Shown here: positions 13,022 to 25,656 of the stretch, in pieces
How the letters are laid out: each line of letters begins with the position of its first letter
Position numbering within the stretch: the first letter of the stretch is position 1
Notes under the pieces: model-generated
The model's database searches: none
What the model saw: only the letters and a program-made list of their open reading frames with translations
What the model was told of the DNA's origin: nothing
Program-made: the position numbers and the translations under genes
Origin: Alitta virens
Lineage: Eukaryota > Annelida > Polychaeta > Phyllodocida > Nereididae
DNA: 64,000 nucleotides
Assembly: GCA_932294295.1 (NCBI GenBank)
Contig: OW028582.1
Coordinates: 35,381,204-35,445,203, forward strand
Reading direction: 5' to 3'

Positions 13022-15560
13022 AATTGCTTTGAAGGATCTCTTAAGAGTCTACAAAGTCATCAAGGAACTGTCTAAAGCTTTGTGAAAGTCTGCGTAATAT
13101 TTTGGATTAACTGCGAAGGTGCTTGTAATTTTCTGTTGTTGCGCCGCTGCTGCTGGGTTAGTGTCATCAAAATTGAGCTCGCCTAAATCAAAAGTTATTC
13201 CTTTGATGTTTTATGAGTTGTGTTACGAGTCTTGCTTTGGTCATTCTCTATATATGTGGGCATTTTTACAGTATTATCAAATCGTTAAATATGGTAATTC
13301 AGTAGCAAAGCAATAAGGTAAATGAAATCCTGAAAATCTAACATAGACTAATTATTGTAGTATTTTATTCCCTATCCGGGTCCAACAGGGTTTGAATTGT
13401 TAAATATTGTGGTATTTCCAACTGATGCTTTCGACTAGTCTTACAAATATTAGTAAATACTAGTAATGATAGGATTATGGATAACGAACAATAATTACGT
13501 TCTAATACGATCAACAAAAGTAATGTTTGATAAGAGGCATTCTAGGGTATTCGAAATTTATAAGCCTTGGTTTGTATACCTTTCATTCATAAAATATAGA
13601 GAATCTTCTAATATAATTTAATGCAATGTAGATGCTTTTATGCATTCCGACCGTGGACGCAGTTTCTTAAAACTTGTTCTCATGGTTGAAAGTGTCCTTG
13701 GGCAGTATCAAGAATGGTTTCAGATTAAATTAATATTAAATTAATATCCATGTGACATACGCTTTATTACGTAATTAATGTGAATCTGCTATTGTTAACT
13801 TATAATGCTTGCTCCTGCATTACAATATATCATAAACATATGTGGGACACATTAATGTCATATCAAGGATATCATAACTTATGTAGTTTAGTACGTAAAG
13901 TTAATATGGGGCCCAATACACTTGGTGTGAGGTCCATCACAGAAGCACTCCAATATATAGAAACACGACTAAACACATACTTTATTTGTTGTACAGTTGT
14001 ATATATCCAATGCACTTCAAGAATATATTGCCAGGTTTGATGCACTGTAATCATTCCTAGTGTAATTTGATAATTAAGTGAAGTTGTCGATACTCAAAGT
14101 GATCTGTAAGTATGTAAACAATTGCTGACACAATGAGGCTATGTAAAATATATACATGTACATTTACAATGATTGTTGCTTTAAGCTTTTTAAGCTTTTT
14201 GCTGTTTGGTAATGTATGTTTTGTCCTGTACTATTCTGATGCTAGGTTATTAAGTATTGAATGGATATAATATCAACTTATTTCTCGGAATCTAACATGT
14301 TACCAAGTGCATTATGCTGTACGTAGGGATCTTTGCTGTGATGTGTCAATTAACGACTTAACATGGTCCCAGTTTAAATCAAGTCCCGAAGACATATGTG
14401 GTCTAATTTTTGCACTATAAATAAGTGTTTGATGAGTATTTAGAATGTATACATAGACATTTAAAATTGTGTGATATTGCATGAATAGCAAATGAAACTT
14501 TTATGTTGTTCGCTGAGCATATTGCATTATGAACTGTGTTAGATAGCAAGATAACAAAATGAAGTTTTTGGATTTCTTTCTCAAGTTAGGCCCTTGCTGT
14601 ATACATGTAGTTCATGCTGAGATGTCTTACAACTACAGTTAAAGGTTTTTCATTAGTAGCACATTATTTGAAACCTGTTACGAATGTCTAGGTCACAAAT
14701 AAAGACATTAACTGTGTGACTCATAAAAATCTTATCGACTTGCCAAGCCTTCTTGTTATAACTTGACTCAGAGCACAACTTTATTGCGTTGAACTTTCCT
14801 AATTTAATTACCACAACCTCCCATGCCTTACTTTTTAAATGACGCCACATTTGTTTTGTTTCTTCTTTCATTAATGAGTAAGGAGTACATAATACTTGAA
14901 TATTTTGTAAGATGTCTGACAGGTCTGCAATTTACCCTTTTAATAGCACATGCAATGCGCTGTTTAGCAGATAATTAAGAGATAATTGTCTTAAATTTCT
15001 TGGTAATTTTCTGCGATGCATATTTTATAGCTCCTCTGTAAGGTCATGAAAATAAGTTACAATTTTTGGAGTGCTGATATGTGTTCATACAATCAATTAT
15101 TTTTCCTATTCCATTAATTATTGTGTTCATTTATTTATTTATTACTCCAAATCTATTGCAATCTTTTGATCTACTTGAATCTGGATGGTTTGAAACCTTG
15201 GTGCCTATAAGTGCTTTAATTATGTTTTATGTACACTGAACTTCATGACGTTTTCCAATATGGATATTCGCGTTGTAATTTGACTTTTGTAATGTGCAAT
15301 TCAAAGCGGTTGTTTACAGTTCTAGGTTTGTACAGTTGCAGTTAATGCGGTAAATATGATCGTTAATTATCCGGTTACTGCGTTCATTTTAAGCTTGTAT
15401 ATTTGCAATGGAAGGTGAAGTTTTGCACCGCCGATAATTTGTGTATATAAGGATGATTTTTGTCAGTTTTTTGTACATTATGTGATTTGTTATTATTCCC
15501 ACGAATGTTAAGCCAAAAGTTGGAGGAAAAAAATTAATAAAGGTTAACAATGCATTTTTA
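13022..15560 (+). other. NDRG 3' UTR with poly(A) signal
   Basis: This stretch follows the NDRG stop codon with no further spliced coding. The first good AATAAA hexamer is at 15536-15541, followed by a T/G-rich downstream element. A long 3' UTR of about 2.5 kb is therefore likely. The short open frames inside (for example 13119-13316) have no recognisable features and are not called as genes. Confidence 0.55.
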
Positions 15561-15599
15561 TTTGTCCTTTTGTTTTTTTCTTTTTTTGTGGGAGCCTCA

Positions 15600-15985
15600 T
15601 TAATGCTAATGATCAGTCTGCTTAAATAACCAGTGGTTGAAGGCAGACATAATGATGAGATAAAGCTTAAGAGTCCACATATTTACCCCAAAATGTGGGA
15701 TGTTTGGGTGCCTCACTATGGACAGCAATTACTAGGCACTCAGTTTTACATGTCATTGAAATGACTTACAGCTGGGATGATTTCTTGAGCATTTATTGCC
15801 GGGAATAAAACCTAATTGCAATTAGGAAATCATGGACATCCTGAATTTTCTAGGTGTCATGTGGACTACTGAAACTTATAATTTTGCTCCCATGAGCGAG
15901 TGGTTTATTTATAGACTGCACTTAAATTGAACCTTGATGTCATTAACTGCCATCATGTGGACCTCAGACCTCTTCATCACTAATT
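15600..15985. repeat. Decayed foldback repeat in the convergent spacer
   Basis: The left part has GATGAGAT...TTAAGAGTCCACAT, and an approximate inverse (ATGTGGACCTCAGACCTCTTCATC) appears near 15955-15980. The left part also matches 7804-7865 in the NDRG intron, so this is a dispersed family. It sits between the ends of the NDRG and IMPA transcripts. Confidence 0.4.
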
Positions 15986-16057
15986 AATTAGTCTTTACAA
16001 GCATTAAATTTAAATATATCTAATAAATACAATCATGCCTGTTTGTGTGTCAATAAC

Positions 16058-16063
16058 TTTATT
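16058..16063 (-). terminator. Poly(A) signal of the IMPA gene
   Basis: AATAAA on the minus strand lies about 415 bp beyond the IMPA stop codon. It is the first hexamer downstream in a suitable position and faces the NDRG poly(A) signal about 0.5 kb away. Confidence 0.6.
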
Positions 16064-16478
16064 TCCCCATTACCTATTTTCTACAAGTGCCCAAAAATAT
16101 CATTATACAAGTTTATGCAAAGTTTAACCAAAAAAGGCTTCTCTTAATTTAGCTACACATCAAATACGGAATAATCACAGAATACGAACACATTAAATTA
16201 ACACATACATCAATCAATAATTTAAATGCTGATTCATACATGTATATTCATTGCAGAATATATTATAAGACATATTGTGTATTAATAAACTAATATAAAT
16301 TTGTTATGGCAAATTAAGGATGTAAATGAACAGACTAAAAATGTATGCATTAAATATTTCCAATAAACCTAACACTACAAAGTATTCCTACATTTTGATA
16401 ATGTATTCATGACAAAAATGCATATCACGACCTGAATTAACCATTGCAATACAAATATTACTAAAACCAATTACATAA

Positions 16479-19400
16479 TCAGTCTCTCTCATATTCAATA
16501 GGTTCGACCAATTCCACTAATTGATCTGCTAATTCCTTCGTACTGGCGCAAAGAACTCGTCGCGACATCAAATCCAAGGGTCCACCTAAATTGGGAGTGA
16601 AAACATTAAGTTATATTGATACTAATATATGGTTAGCGTATATCCAAAGACAGATAGATAAATAGTCAATTATGCATATACAAGTACTTCACACCTATTG
16701 GTACTATGTCTATATATATATATATACACTGTGCTAGATTTACAGTTAACTTAATTAGCTTTACTGATAAGAAAATAAAAGACGTATGATTATCGTTCCA
16801 CAGGATCTAATCTAAAAGTCAATGAGGGCTGTTCCATTTAAAAAAGATGGGGGGGGGGGAGTGGACCTAAAGATTTTTCAGACATCGGGAGGGTCTGGGA
16901 AAAAGTGATATCGGGGGAGGGGAGGGCGTGGTTGACCAGTATTTTCTTAATATCTTAATGTAGAAAAGGTGGGGGTGGGGGGTCTGTTAAAAACCAGATA
17001 TGGGGGGTGGGGAGGGGGCTTAAAAATGTTCAGGTCCATCCCTCCCCCCCCCTTTTTTAAATTGAACAGCCCTGAATCTACTGTTAAGAGGCATTATAAA
17101 TAATACACAGGAATTACAATTTTACGAACTATTACAGTAAGCAGCCACTTTCTTTTCAACATGATTTGCAAACATCAGATATATTATACACATAATTTCA
17201 TAAAAGAAGCTTATAGTTAACCTTTTAGATCTAAGACGACACCCCCCGCCATTCTAACAATGAGATCACCCGCCGCATAGTCCCAGCAATGAACACCGCT
17301 CTCGTAAAAGGCATCAGCATGACCAGCGGCCACAGAGCACAGAGCAAGGGCTGCTGACCCTACGCAACGAATCCTAAAACATAAATTTAATTTATTATTT
17401 TAAACAGTTGCAACAAGTTTATAACTCTTGCTTGAACTGAGAAATAACAGCTAGAATTAGATGTTGAGAAAAATAAATAGTGACAATTGGCTGCTGGCAC
17501 TGATAGATGCTGCAAAAAAAAAAAAAAATTCTGCATTTAAGCAAAGCTAATAAAAAAAAGAGCTTGAGAACTTAGTTAATTTCTTACATATGTTACAGAC
17601 AGGCATATTTACAACATGGCCATGCCCTAGAATCACCACTGTTAAGAATGTTAACTTTAAATGTCAGCCTACAGATTAGTGATAATTAATTCATGCAGAA
17701 AGTGGCTGCTCACCTGCAATTGAAATCAAGTAAGTTAATAGCTGTCTATGGCTTAAAAAGCATTACACAGATAAACTAAAGCAAACTAGCGGGGAGATAG
17801 TCAAGTTTCAGGATCCTGCTGAGGAGCACAGATTCAGGGGTCAGAAGTGGAACTTTACTTACTTAACACAGCGGTATAGCAACCCAACTTCAGAAAATGC
17901 AAATACTTCCAGAACTCTATCCAACAACAGGAATGGCTAATTGGTTAGCTGTTCTACACGTAAAGCCAAACCATTATAACTGCATTAATTGGGGTTATTG
18001 TTTGCAGGCAGAAGTTTGGCGTTACTTCGTATACCAATAACAACTAAAAAAGGGTTACAAAATTGATAACTGAATAAAAAAGTTTGTGTTATTACACTTG
18101 GACCTGTCTATAAAGGTCACTCTTGGTACACTCAGACCCCCTTAAAATGAACCAGTCGAGACTGTACTAAAGTCTTGGTTATAACCGAGTTTCCTTCAGG
18201 GGCAGATTTAGGAGGTGGCATTGGGGGAGTGTGCCTCCCTCCCCTTTTGTTGTTGTTAGAAATAGCAGTATTTCCCTTAAGGCCTATCGAATATATGTGC
18301 CATGAAGGCTCTCTACTACTTCTCTCCTGACTGTGCAACCCCCCCCCCCCCCCCTTTCACAATGCCTGGATCTGCTCCTGTCAACACACGCAAGTCTGCT
18401 GATATAACTATGCTCATCATAAATGGGCCCTATGTACTTGGTCAGTGATCATAATAGTGTTTAACCCCCTGCCCCCCCCCCCCCCCCCACACACACACCC
18501 TGATTAGAAATCCTGCAATTGATTTTCAGGTTGCCCCCAGTTTTAAACCCCAGAAAGCATTCCCTGAGTGCAACTTTATAGAAGGCCCTGAAATTTTGTA
18601 GCCATATTTGGGGACATATAGCCTTATTAGGGATATGTAAGGAGGTGGTCTTAAAGTGATCTCTCTCGAGGCTCAAGTGTGCTAACATCACCATTTCAAC
18701 TTAGGGAATAAACAAGACTGTCAATGAGCAAACTAAGGTTAATTAACTACACTACAGATAAAAGTAAGCTAATTCCAACCAGTAGGATCTAGTACAACGC
18801 CCCCAGCCTCAGTAATAAGAAGTGCCGCGGCAGCATAATCCCAACAGTGTATTCCCTGGTGGATTTTTCCATCCAAGTGACCAGCGGCTACAAACGCAAG
18901 TTCCAGGGCAGCAGAACCTAGCTCCCTTGACCTATATAATATATAAAACCAATGGCATAAATCTGTAGATCTCCAGAAGGAAAAGAAAAAAAAAGCAGAC
19001 GTAAGAAATGAAACTGGTTATTATATACAGTATTTTCCCTGAGACATCTATATGAAAATAACATGTGCATTTTTGTACAAACTAGAGATGCCTATTTACA
19101 AATTGAAAAATATTGTGATTGTGTAGCTGTTATTTCTCCTGTCCAAGCTCTGCAATGTACTGAAAATAAGGTAACCATGGCGCCATGACATCATCTTATG
19201 GGTTGCCATAGTGACACCATGGCAATCAACTGCGGCATGAAATAATATTCAACCAAGCTCATAGATGATAATTATAATAGTCCACCTAATGTGATTCATT
19301 GAACTTAATGCAAAGTTGAAAATAATAGAGCATTTTATAATTTGCAGGTCTTTCAAAAAAATACAAAAGATCATACAATAGAAATTTTTCAGGCAGATCA

Positions 19401-22400
19401 GCATTATTGTCTCAGCACATTTGCAGCTTAAGATTTCACTTCTACAGAAAGCCAAAGTCCAGGCCAGGAGAATAACCCAGGACTCTATTTCAAGCTTACA
19501 GATATCATCACAATTATTTCTACTGTTGCAATCGATCTGCCTTTATGCTGATGTATGAATTGATCCTTAAAAGGAGTCTATACAACCAATACAACCAAGT
19601 AAAAAGTTCGAGTTTAGTGCAGTATAGCGGACCCAAATTATTGACCATATTTGGCTTCCATGAAACATGAAAATAATCACTATTTTTGACTGAAGTTTAT
19701 TCTGGCACACAATAAGAATACATTTGTGTAGAGTAGCGGGGTCTGGGGGCAGCAGCCCCCAAGAAAAAGCAAAATAAATTATCATTAACTTGCGTTCTTG
19801 CTTCACCGCCGCCGTTAGTTAGTGACGTCACCCATTGAATTCAAGCATTTTACGTCATAGGCCTGGCAACGAGGCTTGCTAACTATGGTCAATAATTTGG
19901 ATCCATTATACTGCACTTTTTCCAGAAGTTTCAGCATGAGTAACAGCCCACTGACTTACCCATGGCATTTTTCAATAACTCTTTTCTTGGTGGCAATTTT
20001 TGCCTCCATCTTCTGTGGATCTCGATCAGAACCAAATTCTGCACAAACTAACGCTTGACCAATATCTGCAGAAAAAAGAGAAGAAAAAAAATAGCTTTGA
20101 ATTCTTGGACTTAGCAATAAATTGACCACGATAATGGATTTAGAATTATCAAGTGATGCTTTACCTTTTGTTGTTGTGACACTCAGCTTTTTGCCATTAC
20201 AAAATGCTCCTTGGCCTGCTCTAGCAGTGTACATTTGTTCCAGAATTGGGTTGTACACAACTCCAATTTCTGTCTGCAAAAAATAGACAGATACAAATCT
20301 TACTATAGTAACACCACACATACAACCTCGAAATGTCCGTTTTGCTTCTCGTTTCCCCAAACTTATTGATCTAATGTGGCTTACCTTTTTGTTCACGGTT
20401 AATGCTAAGGAGATGCAGGAATATGGAAATCTGGAGAGGCAAAAAAAAACATAATCCTTTTACATGTATTAGACATTAATAAAATTTATTTCATAGATAA
20501 ATTTCGATATATATTTATTTCATCACAATTGGAAACTTAGTCTCCTACACAGACCCTCTACTTTCTTTGCAACATTACGCCACTAGGGGCGCTTAGCGAA
20601 GGGCGATAGCCCTGAGGGTCTACCAGATTTCTGACGGAGCAACGTTCCGGGTGGGGGTGTAAGGAATTTAACCCTTTATATCAGTTACTACTTTATTCGC
20701 TCCTACATGGAATTCAACGGGTGCCGTAATTGACTTAGTTTTGGCGCTGTTAGAGCAATGTTGCTAAATCACAGTCTGGGAAACTTATCATTAACAAAAT
20801 TGGTTTGAAACTGAAACATTTAGTAATAAATGATACACTTCCAGTGTTAAATGGGATAACTAATATTATTATGAATATACCTGTGAACAAAATTGGTTGT
20901 CCCATCGATAGGGTCGATCATCCAAGTGGGATTATCTGTCCACACACATTTTTCTCCACCTGCAACTGACTCTTCTCCGATAAAACTACCCGAATGAAAG
21001 ATACAAAGTTAGATGCAATGCATATTCACACACAAGCATTATAATAGTATTTGAAATTTAATGCTAATCATTCTAGTACTGGGCTTCATAAATATATCAT
21101 TTTTATTTTACTCCTCCAAATTACCAAATTTAATTGCTAGTTGATTAATTATCAGTTGCAATTTACCTGTGAGTGGGAAACTGAGATTTCAATGTTGATA
21201 TGATTAGCTTCTCCACAGCCTGGTCAGTCTCAGTTACGAGATCAGCTGCAGAGCTTTTTGTCTCTATTCTTTTCTCCGCATCATATGCCTCTCTGATTAG
21301 CTAAAAATAAATAAAAAATACCATAGAATTTAGTTGATTTAAATTTAATTTGTAATGCATATCAAAATCACCAGGTAGAATTCCAGAATGGACAATACAT
21401 CTGAAAACAATTAAGGGTCCAGACAACTATTTCATTGCCACGCCACGCCCTCTGCTTGTATCATTGATAACTAAAAGCTTTGTGACGCCAGCCGAATGAC
21501 TCGCCGTTTATTAACATCTACTATCGCTGTTAATAGTTCCTCGTGTGTGCATACATAAATAATTTGCTGATGGGCAGTAATAATGACGCTGAGATATGTG
21601 TGATCAGCCTGTTTCTGTTTTATAAATAACTAAATTTCTGCATTTTTCTGAATACATGGTTTTGAAGGCTGCAGTTTCAGAAAAAACTGCGTTGAGAAAC
21701 ATAACTTCTGATAATTGCTAATAATTGCTAATAAAAGAACCTTTTTCTATGCAACTTTATAGTACAACATTTCGTTTTATGTCCTGTTTTCAAAGTTATA
21801 TTGATTTGAAATTTCAGGTCATAGTGAAAATAAGCTAACGGCCCTTTCAAAAAATAAAAAGAGCAGTTTTTGTCACATTCATAATTCAAAACAGTGTCTA
21901 TTTAGCAAAATGTGGCTTTTATTATTTTTTTAAATGCATATATTAAAAATACAGTAGGACAACTGCAACCCAGCCTTGCCCTTAAAATGTATGACATGCA
22001 AATAAGTCCAATAATGGAATATACTTCTGAAGTTTGGTTTCAGAATAAAAATAAAAATAACCTAGAAAAGATACACTTATCATATATGAAAAACATCTTA
22101 AGAACCAAAACGTCAACTTCAACTATAGCCCTATATAGTGAACTTGGAAGATTTCCTATAGCCTTAAGATTGAAATGTAGATTAGTGAACTATTGGAAAA
22201 GACTAATAGGGTTTAACTCAAGACATCCAGTAAAACAAGCCTACATACATTACATACATTACTTAATTTAAATAACATGGGACAGACTAACTGGTGTACC
22301 ACTCTCAGGAATATCTTATCGGAAACAAATCATCTACATCTGTGGGATGAACAGAGCATCACAGATAAACAATACCAACTAATTAAAGAAAGCCTCTATA

Positions 22401-24854
22401 CAGAATTCATTAAAATTACCTTACAATAGATACTAACCCGAAGCTAAGAACATACAAACTCTTCAAAAATCATTTTCAGTTTGAAACTTTTCTCTCCATC
22501 CCAACAAACATAAATCATGCACTAGCACTAACATAATTTAGAATAAGTTCACATAACCTTGCGATAGAAACAGGCCGCTATACTAAACCAAAAACACCTA
22601 TAGTGGAAAGACTATGTATACACTGCAACACAAGAGAAATTGAAACAGAACAGCATTTTCTTCTAACATGTCCCCTGTATAATAATGAAAGATATCTATT
22701 AATGCAGTCTGTATCTCCACACATTATAGAACTAGATAACCTGAACCATGAGGATAAATTTATAAAAATCATGTCTAGTAGAGAAAAATGTGTTACTGAT
22801 GCACTAGGCAAATTTATTTCACTGCGTTTTAACAAGAGAAACCTGATCAAACTGTAAAGTAATCAAAAATTAGAGTAATAAAATATTATGAAAGTAACGC
22901 ATGACCAGACTCATACACAAGCTAAACCTAAAATTATTGTCACACTATATGACAAAACACAACTCAATAATTTGAATCAACCACAAAACATTCAAGTTAG
23001 TACATTAGACAAAATTTGAGCATTGTGTCAGAGTATTATGTGTCATGGTAAGCTCACAGGTTCAACTCAAACCTACCTGTTGCATACCTGGACAATTAAA
23101 GGGAGGGCCAGCGCAATGCTGCCTGACAATGGACTATTCTTCTTATTAGAAAACATTAATGTAAATGTTTTTGCAACTGTCACTATTCTTTTGTTTATTC
23201 TATGTTTTATGTTCTTTTGTTTATTCTATGTACTATGTGCTAGACATTTTATCTTAAGTTACCTATTATATGGAAACTATGTCAATGCGGACATTTATCA
23301 TTCGGTGCTAACCTATGTGATTTGATAAACTGACATTTTGAAATCTTGGACAATGAGGCCTATAACCCTCCTGTAATTTAGCAAAATGTTAAAAATTTTG
23401 GATGGTGCAGTAAACCTGGTGCTAGGCAATATATAACAGCTACTATGAGATTGTGATTTATTTCATATATTATTATTTTATTTGAATTTTTCAGTATTAT
23501 GATATTCAGTATTATGAGATGTGTTCACTGTGATGTTGTAGTTAAATAGTTTACTATGGTCCCAAAATTCCCCTATTTCTGAAATAGAGAAAGTGCAATT
23601 AGGTTACCTGAAGAATGTATTAAATGTAAGAAAACAAACCCCCTCCTTAGCTGTGTATGCAGAAACAGGACGGTTTCCACTGCTCATCAGACAAAAACTT
23701 GCTACAGTAAACTACTGGGCAAGACTTCAGACAATGCCTAATGGTGACATATTAAATAAGTGCTTAAAAATACAAGAAAAACTACACACATATGGTCAGA
23801 GCAACTGGTACACTAAAGTTAAGCATATCATCTCTGAAGCAAAAATAATTAATTGGCAAGCCCTAGAACCCAGTGTACTGACAAATAAGATGAAACTGGT
23901 ACTTCATGACAATGAAAAGAATAGAATTCTTAATGAAATAAATGACACAAACACCCAACCTAAACTTAGGACCTATAAAACATTCAAAACCAGCTACTGC
24001 ATTGAGCCATACCTACTTTTAAACCTGCCTAAAAAAATATACAGTAATATAGCAAGATTCAGAGTTAGCTCCCACAATCTTAAAATTGAAACTGGTAGAC
24101 ATGAATCCCCAAAAATCCCATTGCATGAGAGAATATGTGAAAATTGTGATAGTGGTGACATAGAAGATGAAGCTAACTGTTTACTGACATGTAACAAAAA
24201 TGAAATACCAAGGCCAGAATTACTTAATATAGCAACTGAGATTATACCAAATTTTCATTACCTAGACAAATCACAACAATTTCAAGCCCTATTGTCATGT
24301 AAGAATCCAGAAGTACTAAAGGCATTAGGAAATTTTCTAAATAAAGTTATGAAATAACATTAATGCAGTATTGGTGCCCCCTTTCCGCTGGACAAAGGAA
24401 CCTTTCAAATCCAACACCCCTTTTCGCAATTTCAGAGGTCAGCACAATGTTGCTCTGAAGATCCCACCCATTGACCCAGCCCATGGACACCCCCTTTCAC
24501 CATTTCAGAGGTCAGCGTAATGTTGCTCTGAAGCCCCCGCCCCCACCCCCTGACCCAACCCATGGACACCCTCTACCATTTGAAATTGACTTTTTATTCT
24601 AGTTTGTTTTTGTGACCACTTGCAGTATTGACCTACAGTATTAACTCTGTCTTATATTCATGTATATATATATATGTAAGAAAAACTGGAACTGACTTGC
24701 GTCTATTAAGTTAATCTTTGGAAAAACTAGTAGATTATAAATTGTATACACTAGAGTAGTTGTAGACACTAGACTTGGTTTTGTAATGTTGTATGTTTGT
24801 TTTGTAATATTAATGACACATGTATCCATTCCTGATATCCAGTTTGTCAAATAA

Positions 24855-24888
<34 letters not shown>

Positions 24889-25388
24889 TAGAAAATTAGA
24901 TATATAATATTAAGTTAGTATTTTCAATATATATGTAATTTTTATGTCTGTATTAACAATGTATTGTGCATTCTATGTACCTTGTTTATGACGAATGGGT
25001 CAAAACTGACTCCGTATGGTCAAATAAAATTTATCTATCTATCTATACCCCCCCCCCCCCCCCCTGAATCGACGCCCCTGCTTCGTACATTGTAAATGTA
25101 AATAAACAGGATACCACATGTACAGTAAGGGAGGGTATTATCGACAGGGCGTATTTTCGACACTCACATTAAAATGTTAGAAATAATTATTGTTAACATT
25201 AATTTAAGTGTCGAAAATACCCGCCCTGTCGATAATACCCTCCGTTACAGTACAGTAACTCTCTCATTTAGTCTCAAAGAGTCAAACCATGAACATTGCT
25301 CAAACCAAATTTAAACAGTGAAATCACCTACCACAGCTGCTTTCTTGGCCACATCAAGTGCAGCTTGAAAACAGGCGTCCAAATCCAT
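16479..25388 (-). CDS. IMPA1: Inositol monophosphatase, 8 coding exons plus one alternative exon
   Basis: It hydrolyses inositol monophosphates to free inositol in the cytosol (Mg-dependent, lithium-sensitive family). Exons in coding order: 25332-25388, 21167-21300, 20881-20985, 20385-20430, 20165-20273, 19960-20065, then 18780-18931 or 17222-17373, then 16479-16585. Using one of the two alternatives gives 816 bp and 271 residues with every phase matching; human IMPA1 has 277. Metal ligands are visible: GEES (Glu69), DPIDGTTNF (Asp88, Asp91) and HCWDYA (Asp217). Other family stretches are [24 protein letters not shown] and [10 protein letters not shown]. The start is fixed by [11 protein letters not shown] at the divergent promoter. 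Intron 1 (about 4 kb) holds LINE fragments. IMPA1 and IMPA2 cannot be separated, so the symbol is approximate. Confidence 0.93.
16826..17072. mobile_element. GGGCTGTTCCATTTAAAA MITE, copy 1
   Basis: Inverted termini GGGCTGTTCCATTTAAAA and its near-reverse complement (one mismatch) are flanked by TGA on both sides (16823-16825, 17073-17075). The interior is rich in G runs. The 3-bp TNA duplication and the GGGCTGTT terminus resemble PIF/Harbinger (Tourist-like) MITEs. It lies in the last IMPA intron. Confidence 0.75.
17222..17373 (-). CDS. IMPA alternative exon B (distal)
   Basis: This is the second version of the seventh IMPA exon: 152 bp, same phases as exon A at 18780-18931, acceptor TTTTAG and donor GTTAAC. 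It encodes [13 protein letters not shown], the substrate-side Glu in FYESG, HCWDYAA and [10 protein letters not shown]. It keeps the Glu equivalent to human Glu213, which contacts inositol, but has RMAGG where other members have EAGG. Because 152 is not a multiple of 3, using both versions together would shift the frame, which suggests mutually exclusive use. Confidence 0.85.
18780..18931 (-). CDS. IMPA alternative exon A (proximal)
   Basis: First version of the seventh IMPA exon: 152 bp, acceptor ATATAG, donor GTTGGA. It encodes [32 protein letters not shown] and [12 protein letters not shown]. The metal ligand Asp of WDYA is present, but the position equivalent to inositol-contacting Glu213 of human IMPA1 is His. 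The TEAGG motif is intact. It lies 1406 bp upstream (in transcript sense) of exon B. Confidence 0.85.
19616..19917. mobile_element. AGTGCAGTATAGCGGACCC MITE, copy 1
   Basis: Termini AGTGCAGTATAGCGGACCC and an imperfect inverse ending ATACTGCACT are flanked by TTT on both sides. The interior holds GGGGGCAGCAGCCCCC and TGACGTCA-like text. Related copies lie at 47179-47375 and 57861-58188. It is in an IMPA intron close to exon 6. Confidence 0.7.
21912..22857 (+). mobile_element. LINE ORF2 3' fragment, degenerate
   Basis: Frames at 21912-22271 and 22603-22857 encode pieces of the C-terminal part of a non-LTR retrotransposon polyprotein: [40 protein letters not shown], then a Cys-His finger [19 protein letters not shown]. 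Stops and frameshifts between them show it is dead. It lies on the opposite strand within IMPA intron 1. Confidence 0.8.
23593..25050 (+). mobile_element. Second LINE fragment with tetranucleotide tail
   Basis: A 254-codon open frame (23593-24357) matches the same protein region as the neighbouring fragment: [27 protein letters not shown] style text, then [19 protein letters not shown]. It is followed by a 3' region ending GTCAAATAAAATTTATC and a short (ATCT)n tail near 25030-25047, as in many LINE 3' ends. The reverse transcriptase core is missing, so it is 5'-truncated. It is in IMPA intron 1. Confidence 0.8.
25123..25250. mobile_element. CAGTAAGGGAGGG foldback MITE, copy 1
   Basis: A 128-bp near-palindrome with arms reading GGGTATTATCGACAGGGCG, then TATTTTCGACACT, closing with the inverse. 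It is flanked by TA on both sides. CAGT-like ends and TA duplication suggest a Tc1/mariner-type non-autonomous element. Copy 2 is at 36244-36360. Confidence 0.8.
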
Positions 25389-25656
25389 TTATGCAATTCA
25401 GTCAAAACACATTAACAGGGTGAGAAACGCCTTGACTGTTTTGAGCTGTCAAAATGAATGAGACACTCATTGGACCGCGATTAACCGGCCTTGACCTAGT
25501 TTCCTTGACTCAATTCCTCGCGCATGCGCAACTTACAACACTCCACTTCCGATGACAACAGAGATGATCATGAACCATGTGCAGGTTGATGTGGCTTCAT
25601 TTTGTCTTCAGAGATGAAATTAAGACGATTTCTTGCTGTGATTTAAAGGCCAAAAC
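25389..25656. promoter_or_regulatory. Bidirectional promoter between IMPA and the coiled-coil gene
   Basis: Only 268 bp separate the two divergent start codons (IMPA at 25388 on minus, coiled-coil gene at 25657 on plus). The stretch is richer in CG than its surroundings and contains CGCGCATGCGCA at 25519-25530, a perfect NRF1-type palindrome. It also contains CACTTCCGAT just downstream, an ETS-type CTTCCG core. Both motifs are common in divergent housekeeping promoters. No TATA box is evident. Confidence 0.7.

Noticed and set aside
13119..13316. 65-codon frame after the NDRG stop
   Set aside because: It lies in the 3' UTR, with no splice partner or recognisable features.
21912..24357. The LINE frames as a host gene inside IMPA intron 1
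   Set aside because: The sequence is the C-terminal part of a non-LTR retrotransposon, broken by stops and followed by an LINE-type 3' tail.
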